Below are positions 32,794-41,964 of a DNA stretch of 46,240 nucleotides, piece after piece (position 1 is the first letter of the stretch; every line of letters starts with the position of its first letter). The stretch lies in contig CAZJCM010000028.1 of the NCBI GenBank assembly GCA_964544655.1, positions 1 to 46,240 of the forward strand, read 5' to 3'. The notes under the pieces are model-generated. The model did no database searches and was not told the origin of the DNA. It saw only the letters and a list, made by a program, of their open reading frames with translations. The stretch is from HyVt-443 sp964544655. GTDB lineage: Bacteria; Pseudomonadota; Gammaproteobacteria; Chromatiales; Chromatiaceae. Both the position numbers and the translations under genes were made by a program.

Positions 32794-34180
32794 TTCCCAC
32801 CACCACTGTGACGAAGCGGTCAGGGTGGATACGGCGACGGAAGGCGTCGCGAATCTGCGCTCCGGTGATAGCCTCGATACGGCCGACAAAGGTATCCAGA
32901 TAATCCAGCGGCAGATCATAGAAGCCGATCATCGCCAGATACTCCACGATCTTGCTGTTGCTGGAGATACGCAGCGGGAAGCCACCGGTGATATTCTGCC
33001 GTGCCGCGGTCAGCTCCTCATCGGTCGGACCCTTCTCGATGAAGCGCCGCAGGGTGTCGCGCATCACCTGAATGGCCAGGTCCGCCTTCGCGTTCTGGGT
33101 CTGGGCCCCCATGATGAAAGGGCCGTTTCGACGCATGGGCGAAAAATAGCTGTAGACGCTGTAGGAGAGGCCGCGCTTCTCCCGCACCTCATCGCTCAGC
33201 TGGGAGACGAGCCCACTGCCACCCAGGATGTGGTTCCCCACATAGAGCACGAAATAATCGGGGTCACCCCGATGCATACCCGGTTGCCCCATCAGGATGT
33301 GGGACTGAGAGGATGGGAAGGGCTGGCGTATCTCCCGCCCCTGCTGCAGCGGCTGCACCGGCGGCAGTTCCGGCGCATGCGCACCCGCCGGCAGCGCACC
33401 TACCAGGCGCTCTGCCAACGCTTCCGCCTGCGCCCGCTCCAGATCACCGACCAGGGCGATCACCGCATTGCGGGCCACATAGAAGCGCCGATGAAAGGCC
33501 TTCACCTCATCCCGCGTCATGGCAGCGAGAGAGGCCCGGGTGCCGCCGGTCGGGCTGGCATAGGGGTGGCTGCCGAACAGGGCCTTGTAGAAGGCCTTGC
33601 TCGCCACCGTACCGGGCTGTTGCTCCCCCATGCGCAGGGCAGTCTGCATCGCCTTCCGATTGCGCTCCATGTCATCCGCCTCGAAGGTCGGCCTGGCCAA
33701 CACCTCGACCAGCGTCTCCACCGCCTTTTCATAGGCCTTCGGCTCGGTCAGGGTACGCAGGGTGACCCAGGCCATGTCGCGGGCGGAGCCGGCGCCCATC
33801 TCCGCACCCACCGCCTCCAGCCGCTCGGCGATCTGGTCCGCGTCCCAGTCGCTTGCCCCGTCGGTGAGCAGACTGCTGGTCATCTCGGCCAGCCCGGGCC
33901 GGTCGCCATCACGTGCGCTGCCGGCATCGAACACCACCCGCACATCCACCATCGGCAGATCCGGTGCCGGCACGAACAACACCTTGGCGCCATTGCCCGT
34001 GGTCCAGCTCTGGATCGCCGGCCCGGCCGGGAGCGTGCCGCTAAAAAGCAGTGACAGCAGGAGCAGGAGCAGACCAGCAGCCGGCCGCGGGTTGGCCAAG
34101 GATGGCGGGGACACCGCATAGCGGACCTTCCGCGCTGCACCAGAGATAATCATGCCGACCATTTCAACGAACTGCATCAT
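32771..34180 (-). CDS. M16 family peptidase subunit lacking the zinc motif (inactive partner)
   Basis: A pitrilysin-fold protein of about 469 aa with an N-terminal hydrophobic signal or anchor (AAGLLLLLLSLLFSGTLPAG). Where active M16 enzymes have HxxEH, this one reads GLAEMTSSLLTDGASDWDAD, so zinc ligands are absent. The C-terminal half has the R/Y-type substrate-binding region (REKRGLSYSVYSYFSP). This matches the inactive subunit of two-gene bacterial M16B peptidases. The ATG at 34180 follows GGGAGG and overlaps the upstream gene by 17 bp. It probably forms a heterodimer with the active subunit and sits in the periplasm. Confidence 0.92.
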   Translation of the reverse strand: MMQFVEMVGMIISGAARKVRYAVSPPSLANPRPAAGLLLLLLSLLFSGTLPAGPAIQSWTTGNGAKVLFVPAPDLPMVDVRVVFDAGSARDGDRPGLAEMTSSLLTDGASDWDADQIAERLEAVGAEMGAGSARDMAWVTLRTLTEPKAYEKAVETLVEVLARPTFEADDMERNRKAMQTALRMGEQQPGTVASKAFYKALFGSHPYASPTGGTRASLAAMTRDEVKAFHRRFYVARNAVIALVGDLERAQAEALAERLVGALPAGAHAPELPPVQPLQQGREIRQPFPSSQSHILMGQPGMHRGDPDYFVLYVGNHILGGSGLVSQLSDEVREKRGLSYSVYSYFSPMRRNGPFIMGAQTQNAKADLAIQVMRDTLRRFIEKGPTDEELTAARQNITGGFPLRISSNSKIVEYLAMIGFYDLPLDYLDTFVGRIEAITGAQIRDAFRRRIHPDRFVTVVVGNGAAAKK

Positions 34181-35531
34181 GGCGCCCTCCCATGGCGGCA
34201 CGGAGCCGCTTGTGTTCCAGCGGCAATGGATCGAGAACCGCCAGATTCAGATTGTCGTCAGTAAGGTACTTGCGTGCCACCGCCTGCACCTGCTGTGGCG
34301 TCACCTGCTTGATACGCTCCACGTATTGGTCCAGCAGCCGCCAGTCCAGTCCTACCGTCTCCAACATGCCGATCTGCATCGCCTGATAGAACACTGAATC
34401 CAGTTCATACACCTTCTCCGCCACCACCTGGGCGCGGATACGCGCCAGCTCATCCTCACTCACCAGCTCCGTCTTCAGCCGCTCGACCTCCCCGCGCAGG
34501 GCCTGCTCCAGCTCAGAGATGGTATGGCCCGGCGCCGGGGAGCCATCCACCAGCAGCATCCCCGGCAGGCGGCTGAAGGCGCCATATTCGGCACCGGCGG
34601 AGACGGCGATCTCCTTTCCCCGCACCAGATTACGGCTGAACCGGGCGCTGTTCCCTCCGTCCAGGATCGACGCCAGCATATCCAGGGCGTAGGGCTCCCA
34701 CTCGATCTCCGCAGTGCGCACCACCGGCGTCTTGTAACCAAACACCAGATAGGGCTCCTTGGCCGGGGCGCGCACCGTTATCCGGGTCTCACCCCGCTGG
34801 GGCGGCTCACGCAACGCCCTCTGCGCTGGAATCACCTCTGGCTGCAGCGGCCCGAAGTGCTTTTTCGCCAACGCCAGCACCTGTTCCGGATCCACGTCTC
34901 CGACCACCACCAGGGTAGCGTTGTTGGGTGCATACCAGCGCCTGTACCAGGCACGCAGGTCCGTCACCTGCAGATTGTTCAGGTCGCTCATCCAACCGAT
35001 CACCGGGTGGGCATAGGGCAGATTGCGATAGGCCACTGCCATCAACTGCTCATAGGTCAGTGAAGTGGGCTTGTCCTCGGTGCGCATGCGTCGCTCTTCC
35101 TTGACCACCTCCACCTCCTTGTCGAACTCCTCCGGGGGCAGGGTGAGATTGCGCATCCGATCCGCCTCCAGTTCGAAGGCCACCGGCAGGCGGTCTTTCG
35201 ACAGGGTCTGGAAATAGGCGGTGTAATCACGCCCGGTAAAGGCGTTTTCACGCCCGCCGTTAGCAGCGATGATGCGGGAGAACTCCCCCGGCGGATGCTT
35301 CTTCGTCCCCTTGAACATCATGTGTTCGAGCACATGGGAGATTCCGCTGAGGCCGGTCGGCTCGTAGGACGAGCCCACCTTGTACCAGACCTGGGAAACC
35401 ACGATAGGGGCCCGGTGATCCTCTTTCACGATCACCTTCATGCCGTTGTCCAGCCGATACTCATGGACCGTTCCGCCAGCCGTGGCGAAAGCGGCGAACA
35501 GCGACAGCGACAGCGCAATCAGCGTCTTCAT
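34164..35531 (-). CDS. M16 family zinc peptidase (active subunit)
   Basis: A 455-aa exported metallopeptidase. The signal peptide is MKTLIALSLSLFAAFATAGG. The zinc site is HVLEH (HxxEH) in GISHVLEHMMFKGTKKHP, with the third ligand Glu expected in VEVVKEERRMRTED about 75 residues on. It is translationally coupled to the inactive partner downstream. Such pairs degrade peptides in the periplasm or at the membrane, but a substrate cannot be read from sequence. It is divergent from ftsY, a conserved neighbour in gammaproteobacteria. Confidence 0.94.
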   Translation of the reverse strand: MKTLIALSLSLFAAFATAGGTVHEYRLDNGMKVIVKEDHRAPIVVSQVWYKVGSSYEPTGLSGISHVLEHMMFKGTKKHPPGEFSRIIAANGGRENAFTGRDYTAYFQTLSKDRLPVAFELEADRMRNLTLPPEEFDKEVEVVKEERRMRTEDKPTSLTYEQLMAVAYRNLPYAHPVIGWMSDLNNLQVTDLRAWYRRWYAPNNATLVVVGDVDPEQVLALAKKHFGPLQPEVIPAQRALREPPQRGETRITVRAPAKEPYLVFGYKTPVVRTAEIEWEPYALDMLASILDGGNSARFSRNLVRGKEIAVSAGAEYGAFSRLPGMLLVDGSPAPGHTISELEQALRGEVERLKTELVSEDELARIRAQVVAEKVYELDSVFYQAMQIGMLETVGLDWRLLDQYVERIKQVTPQQVQAVARKYLTDDNLNLAVLDPLPLEHKRLRAAMGGRHDAVR

Positions 35532-35866
35532 AATTTCTCTTCCTTGGCGTCTGCCGGATTCAGGCGGTCATAGCGTGCATGGAGGGAGATTTGGGCCGCT
35601 CTCCCACCAGCACAGCAGATCGATCCTCAGTCCGACAGACTCCGATTACCGCAGGATAGGTTGAATCGGGACATTGGTGTTAGGATTCAGCCCCAGGACA
35701 AGCGGCCGATTCTTTCAGACCCGGGCCGGTATGTCCAAAGGGGTTTGCAATCTCTACGACTGTCCGCGGCAGCAGTACCATGCACCGCTGGCACAGACAG
35801 GAGAGACTCAATACTGACAAGACACGGCCTCTGGGGTTCCCCAAGGCCCGCAATCGGCGGATTAAG
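35532..35866. other. 335-bp intergenic region between M16 peptidase and ftsY
   Basis: It must hold the divergent promoters for the peptidase operon and ftsY-ftsE-ftsX. The frame of ftsY is open from 35780, but this part is Arg-rich and lacks family similarity. I see no convincing promoter hexamers, strong dyads or small genes. Confidence 0.35.
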
Positions 35867-36853
35867 ATGTTTGGATTCGGCAACAGGAAAAGACAGAAGG
35901 CCGCAGCCGCGGCACCCCAACAGCAAACGGAGCAGCGCGGCCTGTTCTCCCGCCTGAAAGAACGGCTGGCCAAGACCCGCCATAACCTGACCGACGGCCT
36001 GGCCAATCTGCTGCTGGGCCGGAAAAGCATCGACGACGAACTGCTGGAGGAGCTGGAAACCCTGCTGCTGACAGCAGACGTGGGCGTTGATGCCACCACT
36101 CGCATCATCGATGAGCTGGCGCAACGGGTGAAGCGCAAGGAGCTGTCCGACCCGGAGGCCCTGAGCCAGGTTCTGAAACAGCAGCTGCTGGAAATCCTGG
36201 CACCCTGCGACACGCCGGTAACAGCAGCCGCCGAAGGGCGCCCCCAGGTGATCCTGATGGTGGGCATCAACGGTGCCGGCAAGACCACCACCATCGGCAA
36301 GCTCGCGAAGCGGCTGCAGGACGAAGGACAGAGCGTGATGCTGGCCGCCGGCGACACCTTCCGTGCCGCCGCGGTGGAGCAGCTGCAGGCCTGGGGCGAG
36401 CGCAATGCCATCCCGGTGATCGCCCAGCATACCGGCGCCGACTCCGCCTCGGTGATCTATGACGCCCTGCAGGCGGCAACCGCACGCAAGGTGGACGTGT
36501 TGATCGCCGACTCCGCGGGCCGGCTGCACACCAAGAGCAACCTGATGGAAGAGTTGAGCAAGATCGCCCGGGTGATGAAAAAGCTCGACCCAGACGCACC
36601 CCATGAGGTGATGCTGGTGATCGACGCCACCACCGGCCAGAACGCCCTCAACCAGGCCGAGCAGTTCAACCAGGCAGTGCCCCTCACCGGTATCACCCTG
36701 ACCAAGCTGGACGGCACCGCCAAAGGCGGTATCGTTTTCGCCATCGCCGAGCGGCTACGGCTGCCGATCCGCTTCATCGGCATCGGCGAGTCCATCGAGG
36801 ATCTGCGCCACTTCGATGCCAATGAGTTTGTCAATGCCCTGTTCGAGCGCTAG
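35867..36853 (+). CDS. ftsY: Signal recognition particle receptor FtsY
   Basis: The SRP receptor GTPase that docks ribosome-SRP complexes at the inner membrane. The start at MFGFGNRKRQK gives 328 aa with a short basic-then-helical N-terminal A region rather than the long acidic one of E. coli. The NG domain follows: helical N (about 35-115), then the G motifs GINGAGKTTTIGKLAKRL, DTFRAAAVEQL, ADSAGRLHTKSNLM and TKLDGTAKGG. ftsE follows after 14 bp. Confidence 0.96.
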   Translation: MFGFGNRKRQKAAAAAPQQQTEQRGLFSRLKERLAKTRHNLTDGLANLLLGRKSIDDELLEELETLLLTADVGVDATTRIIDELAQRVKRKELSDPEALSQVLKQQLLEILAPCDTPVTAAAEGRPQVILMVGINGAGKTTTIGKLAKRLQDEGQSVMLAAGDTFRAAAVEQLQAWGERNAIPVIAQHTGADSASVIYDALQAATARKVDVLIADSAGRLHTKSNLMEELSKIARVMKKLDPDAPHEVMLVIDATTGQNALNQAEQFNQAVPLTGITLTKLDGTAKGGIVFAIAERLRLPIRFIGIGESIEDLRHFDANEFVNALFER

Positions 36854-36867
36854 CCGGCGAACCGTCG

Positions 36868-37551
36868 ATGATCCACTTCGACAATGTGAGCAAACGCTAT
36901 CCCGGCGGTCACGAAGGGCTGAGCAACGTCAGCTTTCACATCGAACCCGGTGAGATGGTATTCCTCACCGGCCACTCGGGCGCCGGCAAGAGCACCCTGC
37001 TGAAGCTGGTCGGACTGCTGGAACGCAGTACCCGTGGCCAGGTACGGGTGGCAGGGCGAAATCTGACCCGGCTGGCCCGGCGTCAGATCCCCTATCACCG
37101 GCGCGAAGTGGGCATGATCTTCCAGGACCACCGCCTGCTGCACGACCGCACGGTATTCGATAACGTGGCCATGCCCCTGATCGTGGCCGGACTCAGCCAT
37201 GGCGAAGTGAGCCGCCGGGTACGCGCCGCCCTGGACCGGGTTGGCCTGCTGCACAAAGAGAAGCTCTACCCGATCACCCTCTCCGGCGGTGAGCAGCAGC
37301 GGGTGGGCATCGCCCGGGCGGTGGTGAGCAGGCCCCCTGTGGTGCTGGCGGACGAACCTACCGGCAATCTGGATCCAGAGCTGTCGCTGGATATCATGCA
37401 GCTGTTCCGCCGCTTCAACCAGGTTGGTGTCACCCTGCTGATCGCCACCCATGATCTGGACCTGGTATCCCGCTTTGGCCAACGCACCCTCACCCTGCAT
37501 CAGGGACGGCTGCAACGGGACACCCGAAACGGAACCGGCGATGATGCGTAA
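36868..37551 (+). CDS. ftsE: Cell-division ATP-binding protein FtsE
   Basis: ATPase of the FtsEX complex, which activates septal peptidoglycan hydrolases. The 227-aa ABC protein has Walker A GHSGAGKSTLLKL, Q-loop MIFQDHRLLHDRTVFDNVAM, signature LSGGEQQRVGIARA and Walker B VLADEPTGNLD. Its stop overlaps the ftsX start. Confidence 0.97.
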   Translation: MIHFDNVSKRYPGGHEGLSNVSFHIEPGEMVFLTGHSGAGKSTLLKLVGLLERSTRGQVRVAGRNLTRLARRQIPYHRREVGMIFQDHRLLHDRTVFDNVAMPLIVAGLSHGEVSRRVRAALDRVGLLHKEKLYPITLSGGEQQRVGIARAVVSRPPVVLADEPTGNLDPELSLDIMQLFRRFNQVGVTLLIATHDLDLVSRFGQRTLTLHQGRLQRDTRNGTGDDA

Positions 37552-38518
37552 ACGACGCAGCGGCCATGCCACCACCCCCACCCAGCGCCGGCGAGACCTG
37601 CGCATCAACATCTGGCTGCTGCGCCACCTGCAGGTCGCCCTCTCCAGTCTGGGGCGTCTGGCCCGCACACCGCTGCCCAGCCTGATGACAGCAGCAGTGA
37701 TCGGTATCGCCCTGGCCTTACCCACCGGGCTGCACTTGCTGTTGCAAAACCTGCAGCAGCTGAGTGGCAGTTGGGACGGCGCCGCCACCATCTCCCTCTA
37801 TCTGCAGCGGGAAATCCGGGAAGAGCGGGCGAAAGAGCTGATGGGACAACTGGGTATGCGGCCGGACATCTCCCGGGTGCGCCTCATCGGCCGGGAACAG
37901 GCATTGCAGGAATTCCGCCAGCTGAGCGGGTTTGGCGCAGCCTTGGATACACTGCAGGAAAACCCCCTGCCGGCAGTGCTGGTGATAGAACCGGATGCAC
38001 TTCACCGCGATCCCCAGGCGGCGGAGAATCTGCGCCTGGAACTGCAGCAACTGCCTGAGGTCAAACTTGCCCAACTTGATCTGCAGTGGGTGCAGCGCTT
38101 CCAGGCGATCAGCCGGATCGCCGGCCGCCTGGTGCTGGTGATTGGCTCCCTGCTGGCCGCGGCGGTTTTGCTGATCGTGGTCAACACCATTCGCCTGGAG
38201 ATCCAGAACCGTCAAGCAGAGATCGAGATCACCAAACTGGTGGGTGCCACCAACGCCTTCATCCGCCGGCCATTCCTCTACCTCGGCATCTGGTATGGCC
38301 TGTTCGGCGGTCTGATCGCCTGGCTCCTGACCAGCCTCTCCTTGTGGTTCATTGCCACTCCGGTGGCCCGTTTGACGACGCTCTACGACAGTAACTTCCA
38401 ACTGCAGGGAATGAACCTCCCAACCTTTTCACTGCTGATCTGCGGCAGCACCCTGCTTGGACTGGGCGGCGCCTGGCTGGCCGTCGGTCGACACCTGTCA
38501 GAGATAGAACCAGGCTAG
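37541..38518 (+). CDS. ftsX: Cell-division permease FtsX
   Basis: Membrane subunit of FtsEX. The 325-aa protein has a basic cytoplasmic N terminus, one transmembrane helix (LMTAAVIGIALALPTGLHLL), a periplasmic loop of about 115 residues that would contact the hydrolase activator, and three C-terminal helices typical of FtsX (LVLVIGSLLAAAVLLIVVNT and later). The ATG pair at 37541/37544 lies inside the end of ftsE, so translation is coupled. The frame is open back to 37451 but that part is within ftsE. Confidence 0.96.
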   Translation: MMRKRRSGHATTPTQRRRDLRINIWLLRHLQVALSSLGRLARTPLPSLMTAAVIGIALALPTGLHLLLQNLQQLSGSWDGAATISLYLQREIREERAKELMGQLGMRPDISRVRLIGREQALQEFRQLSGFGAALDTLQENPLPAVLVIEPDALHRDPQAAENLRLELQQLPEVKLAQLDLQWVQRFQAISRIAGRLVLVIGSLLAAAVLLIVVNTIRLEIQNRQAEIEITKLVGATNAFIRRPFLYLGIWYGLFGGLIAWLLTSLSLWFIATPVARLTTLYDSNFQLQGMNLPTFSLLICGSTLLGLGGAWLAVGRHLSEIEPG

Positions 38519-38594
38519 CGACCCCTGATAGTGCCCCGCGAACATTACCAACTCGTAATAAAAACCGATCGATCAGCGGGAACTCTCCACCGCT

Positions 38595-38603
38595 TTAGCA
38601 CTC
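38595..38603. promoter_or_regulatory. Isolated CIRCE half-site upstream of rpoH
   Basis: TTAGCACTC is a perfect CIRCE left half-site 32 bp upstream of the full CIRCE element. No matching right half follows at nine bases. It could be an auxiliary HrcA contact or chance. Confidence 0.4.
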
Positions 38604-38626
38604 TTACCAATAGACTGCCAAAATGG

Positions 38627-38653
38627 CTAGCACTCTCCATGAGTGAGTGCTAA
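38627..38653. promoter_or_regulatory. CIRCE operator (HrcA-binding site) upstream of rpoH
   Basis: CTAGCACTC (38627-38635), nine bases, then GAGTGCTAA (38645-38653). The CIRCE consensus is TTAGCACTC-N9-GAGTGCTAA, so 17 of 18 arm positions match and spacing is exact. It ends 35 bp before the rpoH start codon, a position suited to repression of rpoH by HrcA. Confidence 0.88.
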
Positions 38654-38666
38654 TCTAATATTAGAT
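38653..38666. promoter_or_regulatory. Perfect 14-bp palindrome adjoining the CIRCE element
   Basis: ATCTAATATTAGAT is fully palindromic and abuts the CIRCE right arm, 22 bp before the rpoH ATG. It may contain a -10-like TAATAT and/or a second operator. Confidence 0.45.
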
Positions 38667-38688
38667 CAACCCGATGGGGGATTCCGGA

Positions 38689-39540
<852 letters not shown>

Positions 39541-39558
39541 TTCAGCCGAGACGAACCG

Positions 39559-39589
39559 AGCCACCCCGGACTCCGAGGGTGGCTTTTTT
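39559..39589 (+). terminator. Rho-independent terminator of rpoH
   Basis: AGCCACCC (39559-39566) pairs with GGGTGGCT (39577-39584) around a 10-nt loop that can itself pair (CGG/CCG), followed by a T-run. It lies 18 bp after the stop. Confidence 0.9.
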
Positions 39590-39903
39590 ATGGCTCTTTG
39601 TATCATTTCTCCGATCTCTGTTAGACTCCTCCGGCACAAGGCCATTCTGCACCATGGCCTTAGTGAAACGCTTGGACAGGCAACAGCCACTTGGTTTTTC
39701 ATCCAGCCTGCCCAAGGTTTACAAAATAACAATAATCACTATGCCCGGTCTGTGATGAACGCTATTCCCGGTAGCGATGGGTGTCGCACTGCCTTTAACC
39801 CGAAACAGGTTATGTTCAGTTGCCCAACCCCACTACAGGAACCACACCGCTCATCACCCAGTCCAGGACAAATATAACGATAGCTTGTGAGGAGATTGAC
39901 CCT
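39590..39903. other. Intergenic region between rpoH and the SCP2 gene
   Basis: No supported gene. A perfect 8-bp dyad AAGGCCAT-N8-ATGGCCTT occupies 39638-39661. The stretch after it is AT-richer (ACAAAATAACAATAATCAC near 39721) and may hold the promoter of the downstream gene. The SCP2 reading frame is open from 39820, but the signal peptide and a GAGGAG ribosome site place its start at 39904. Confidence 0.4.
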
Positions 39904-40416
39904 ATGATGAAACGCATCCCTGTTTTGCTCGCCCTGTGTGGCGTATCCGCCGGCAGCATCGCTGCACCCGCCTTCATGTCACCAGAGTGGGCCGCAGAGG
40001 CGTGCCAGGCCTGGAACCAGGATCAGGACCTGACCAAAGGCCTGGGTGGCGACTGGATCAACAACAATGCCGGCCGGGGCTACAAGGTGATTCAAATCTA
40101 TCGCACCGATTGCCAGGGAGAGAAGCGGGTGGAACTGACCATCAGCGAGGACAACGGCCAGGCCAAATGCAGCTACGGTGGCGCAGTGCGCCACAGCCAG
40201 CTCAATTCAGACGTAGACTACCTGATGTATGCCAGCGATGATGACTGGGCCTGCATGGGTGAAGGCAGCTGGGGCTGCGGCCCGATGGGTGCCATGGCCA
40301 CCGGCAAACTGCAGTTCGAAGGCCCGAAGATGGAGGCCATGAGTGTGATGGGGCCGTTCGAGGGCTTCCTCCTGCTGACCGGGAAGGTACCCGCCGACCG
40401 CAAGGCCTGCCCCTGA
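39904..40416 (+). CDS. Exported SCP2 sterol-binding-domain protein
   Basis: A 170-aa secreted protein with signal MKRIPVLLALCGVSAGSIAA cleaved before the mature AFMSPEW segment. The mature part resembles SCP2-type lipid-binding proteins: FMSPEWAAEACQAWN, a GLGGDWINNNAGRGYKVIQI segment and the closing GPKMEAMSVMGPFEGFLLL. Several cysteines (AEACQAW, RTDCQGE, AKCSYGG, ACMGEG, GCGPMG, KACP) suggest disulfides or cofactor ligation in the periplasm. The ligand and role are unknown; some similar proteins sit in sulfur-oxidising bacteria. Own ribosome site and terminator mark it as a single-gene unit. Confidence 0.8.
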   Translation: MMKRIPVLLALCGVSAGSIAAPAFMSPEWAAEACQAWNQDQDLTKGLGGDWINNNAGRGYKVIQIYRTDCQGEKRVELTISEDNGQAKCSYGGAVRHSQLNSDVDYLMYASDDDWACMGEGSWGCGPMGAMATGKLQFEGPKMEAMSVMGPFEGFLLLTGKVPADRKACP

Positions 40417-40462
40417 GGCAAGGGCTGCCCGTTGACAGGCGGGCCCGCCCCTCATCCCAAAC

Positions 40463-40484
40463 GCCCCGTTCTGCGGGGCTTTTT
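40463..40484 (+). terminator. Rho-independent terminator after the SCP2 gene
   Basis: GCCCCG-TTCTG-CGGGGC followed by five T and then CATTTT, 46 bp after the stop. Confidence 0.88.
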
Positions 40485-40596
40485 CATTTTGTCTTTGCTC
40501 CAACGGCAAATCCCTATAATATTCCGGCTTAATGCATGAATTCCCGCCCGTCGGCGGTACTGACCAAGGATCACCAAGCCCGGTCCGAATCACGTC

Positions 40597-40653
40597 ATGG
40601 TGCCGGGCCAATATGAAGACGTGCTGAGCAAGCAGAAGAAAGAGGAAACCTGA
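40597..40653 (+). CDS. Possible 18-aa leader ORF before the liv-type operon
   Basis: ATG at 40597 opens an 18-codon frame, MVPGQYEDVLSKQKKEET, whose stop lies two bases before the ATG of the substrate-binding gene. Its end includes the AGAGGAAA that serves as ribosome site of that gene, so its translation would affect initiation there. There is no good ribosome site of its own and no stretch of regulatory codons, so this may be chance. Confidence 0.25.
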   Translation: MVPGQYEDVLSKQKKEET

Positions 40654-40655
40654 TA

Positions 40656-41801
40656 ATGAATATTCGAAAAAGCGTTACCGCCGTCGCCATCAGCGCCCTG
40701 CTGGGAATGGCCAGCCTGCAGGCACAGGCCGCCGACACCATCAAGATTGGCAGTTTTCTGGCCGTCACCGGCCCTGCATCCTTCCTGGGTGATCCTGAAC
40801 TCAAGACCCTGCAGATGTACGTCGACGAGATCAACGCCAAGGGCGGCGTGGATGGCCGCCAGATAGAGCTGGTCCACTACGACACCGGCGGCAGCCCGAA
40901 GAAGGCGGTAAACTTCGTCAAGCGGCTGATCCAGAAAGACAAGGTCGATGTCATCGTGGGCGGCTCCACCTCCGGCGCCACCCTGGCGGTGATGCCCCTG
41001 GTGGCGAAGAACCGAATCCCCTTCATCTCCCTTGCCGGCTCGGTGAAGATCGTCGTCCCGGTGCAGAAGTGGACCTTCAAGATGCCTCACACCGACGCCA
41101 TGGCCGCCGCCAAGATCTACGGCGACATGAAGAAGCGCGGCATCACCAAGGTCGCCCTGATCAGCGGCAGCGGCGGTTTCGGCAAGTCGGGGCGCGCCCA
41201 GAGCCTGAAGCTGGCCAAACAGTATGGGATTGAGATCGTCGCCGACGAGTCCTATGGCAAGAAAGATACGGACATGACCACTCAGCTGACCAAGATCCGT
41301 GACAGCGGCGCCCAGGCGATCCTCAACTTCGGCTTCGGCACAGGCCCCGCCATCGTCACCAAGAACGTGCGCCAGCTGGGCATCAAGGTGCCGCTGTACC
41401 AGTCTCATGGCGTGGCCTCCAAAAAGTACATCGAGCTGGCCGGCGAGGCCGCCGAAGGCGTGCGCCTGCCCGCAGCCGCCCTGCTGGTAGCCGATCAGCT
41501 GCCTGACAGCGATCCCCAGAAGCCGGTGCTGCTCGCCTACAAGAAGAAGTTCGAAGCCAAATACGGCCCCGTCTCCACCTTCGGCGGCCACGCCTATGAC
41601 GGCCTGTTCATCGCCACTGAGGCCATCGACCGGGCAAACTCCACGGACAAGGCCAAGGTACGCGACGAGATCGAAAAGACCCACGGCTTCATCGGCACCG
41701 GTGGTATCTACAACATGAGCCCCACTGATCACCTGGGCCTGGATCTCAGTGCATTCAAGATGCTGGAAATCAAGAATGGTAACTGGACCATCATCGAGTA
41801 G
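40656..41801 (+). CDS. livK: Branched-chain-amino-acid-type ABC transporter, substrate-binding protein
   Basis: A 381-aa periplasmic binding protein with signal peptide (ISALLGMASLQAQA, cleavage before ADTIKIG). The Peripla_BP_6 fold is evident in TIKIGSFLAVTGPASFLG, VDVIVGGSTSGATLAVMPL and VALISGSGGFGKSGRAQSL. The C-terminal piece GTGGIYNMSPTDHLGLDL is typical of a LivK-like branch that includes carriers of amides and aromatic acids, so the substrate need not be leucine, isoleucine or valine. AGAGGAAA precedes the ATG. Permease and ATPase genes follow after a repeat element. Confidence 0.93.
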   Translation: MNIRKSVTAVAISALLGMASLQAQAADTIKIGSFLAVTGPASFLGDPELKTLQMYVDEINAKGGVDGRQIELVHYDTGGSPKKAVNFVKRLIQKDKVDVIVGGSTSGATLAVMPLVAKNRIPFISLAGSVKIVVPVQKWTFKMPHTDAMAAAKIYGDMKKRGITKVALISGSGGFGKSGRAQSLKLAKQYGIEIVADESYGKKDTDMTTQLTKIRDSGAQAILNFGFGTGPAIVTKNVRQLGIKVPLYQSHGVASKKYIELAGEAAEGVRLPAAALLVADQLPDSDPQKPVLLAYKKKFEAKYGPVSTFGGHAYDGLFIATEAIDRANSTDKAKVRDEIEKTHGFIGTGGIYNMSPTDHLGLDLSAFKMLEIKNGNWTIIE

Positions 41802-41811
41802 CATTTAATCG

Positions 41812-41889
41812 ACAGGGGTCGGAGTCGAACCGCTCCAACCATGTGGATTTTACCGCCATGTTTTGTGCGGTTTGACTCCGACCCCCTGT
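41812..41889. repeat. 78-bp inverted-repeat element (REP/MITE-like) inside the liv operon
   Basis: Left arm 41812-41833 (ACAGGGGTCGGAGTC...) and right arm 41867-41889 (...GACTCCGACCCCCTGT) are reverse complements apart from one substitution and one extra base. The GGGGTCGGAGTC/GACTCCGACCCC core is the kind of motif seen in dispersed, REP-like repeats often mobilised by REP-associated Y1 transposases. The 33-nt centre is AT-rich. It lies between livK and livH, where a hairpin could reduce downstream expression relative to the abundant binding protein. Confidence 0.8.
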
Positions 41890-41964
41890 GGTACCGCTAA
41901 CCGACCACTTCCCTGCGTTCTCCACCTTGCCTGGGCCAGCCCCCGCACAGACCGATAAATCGAG

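Noticed and set aside
32312..34054. Plus-strand open frame of 580 codons
   Set aside because: Covers rsmD and the inactive M16 peptidase on the other strand; Arg/Ala/Pro-rich and without motifs.
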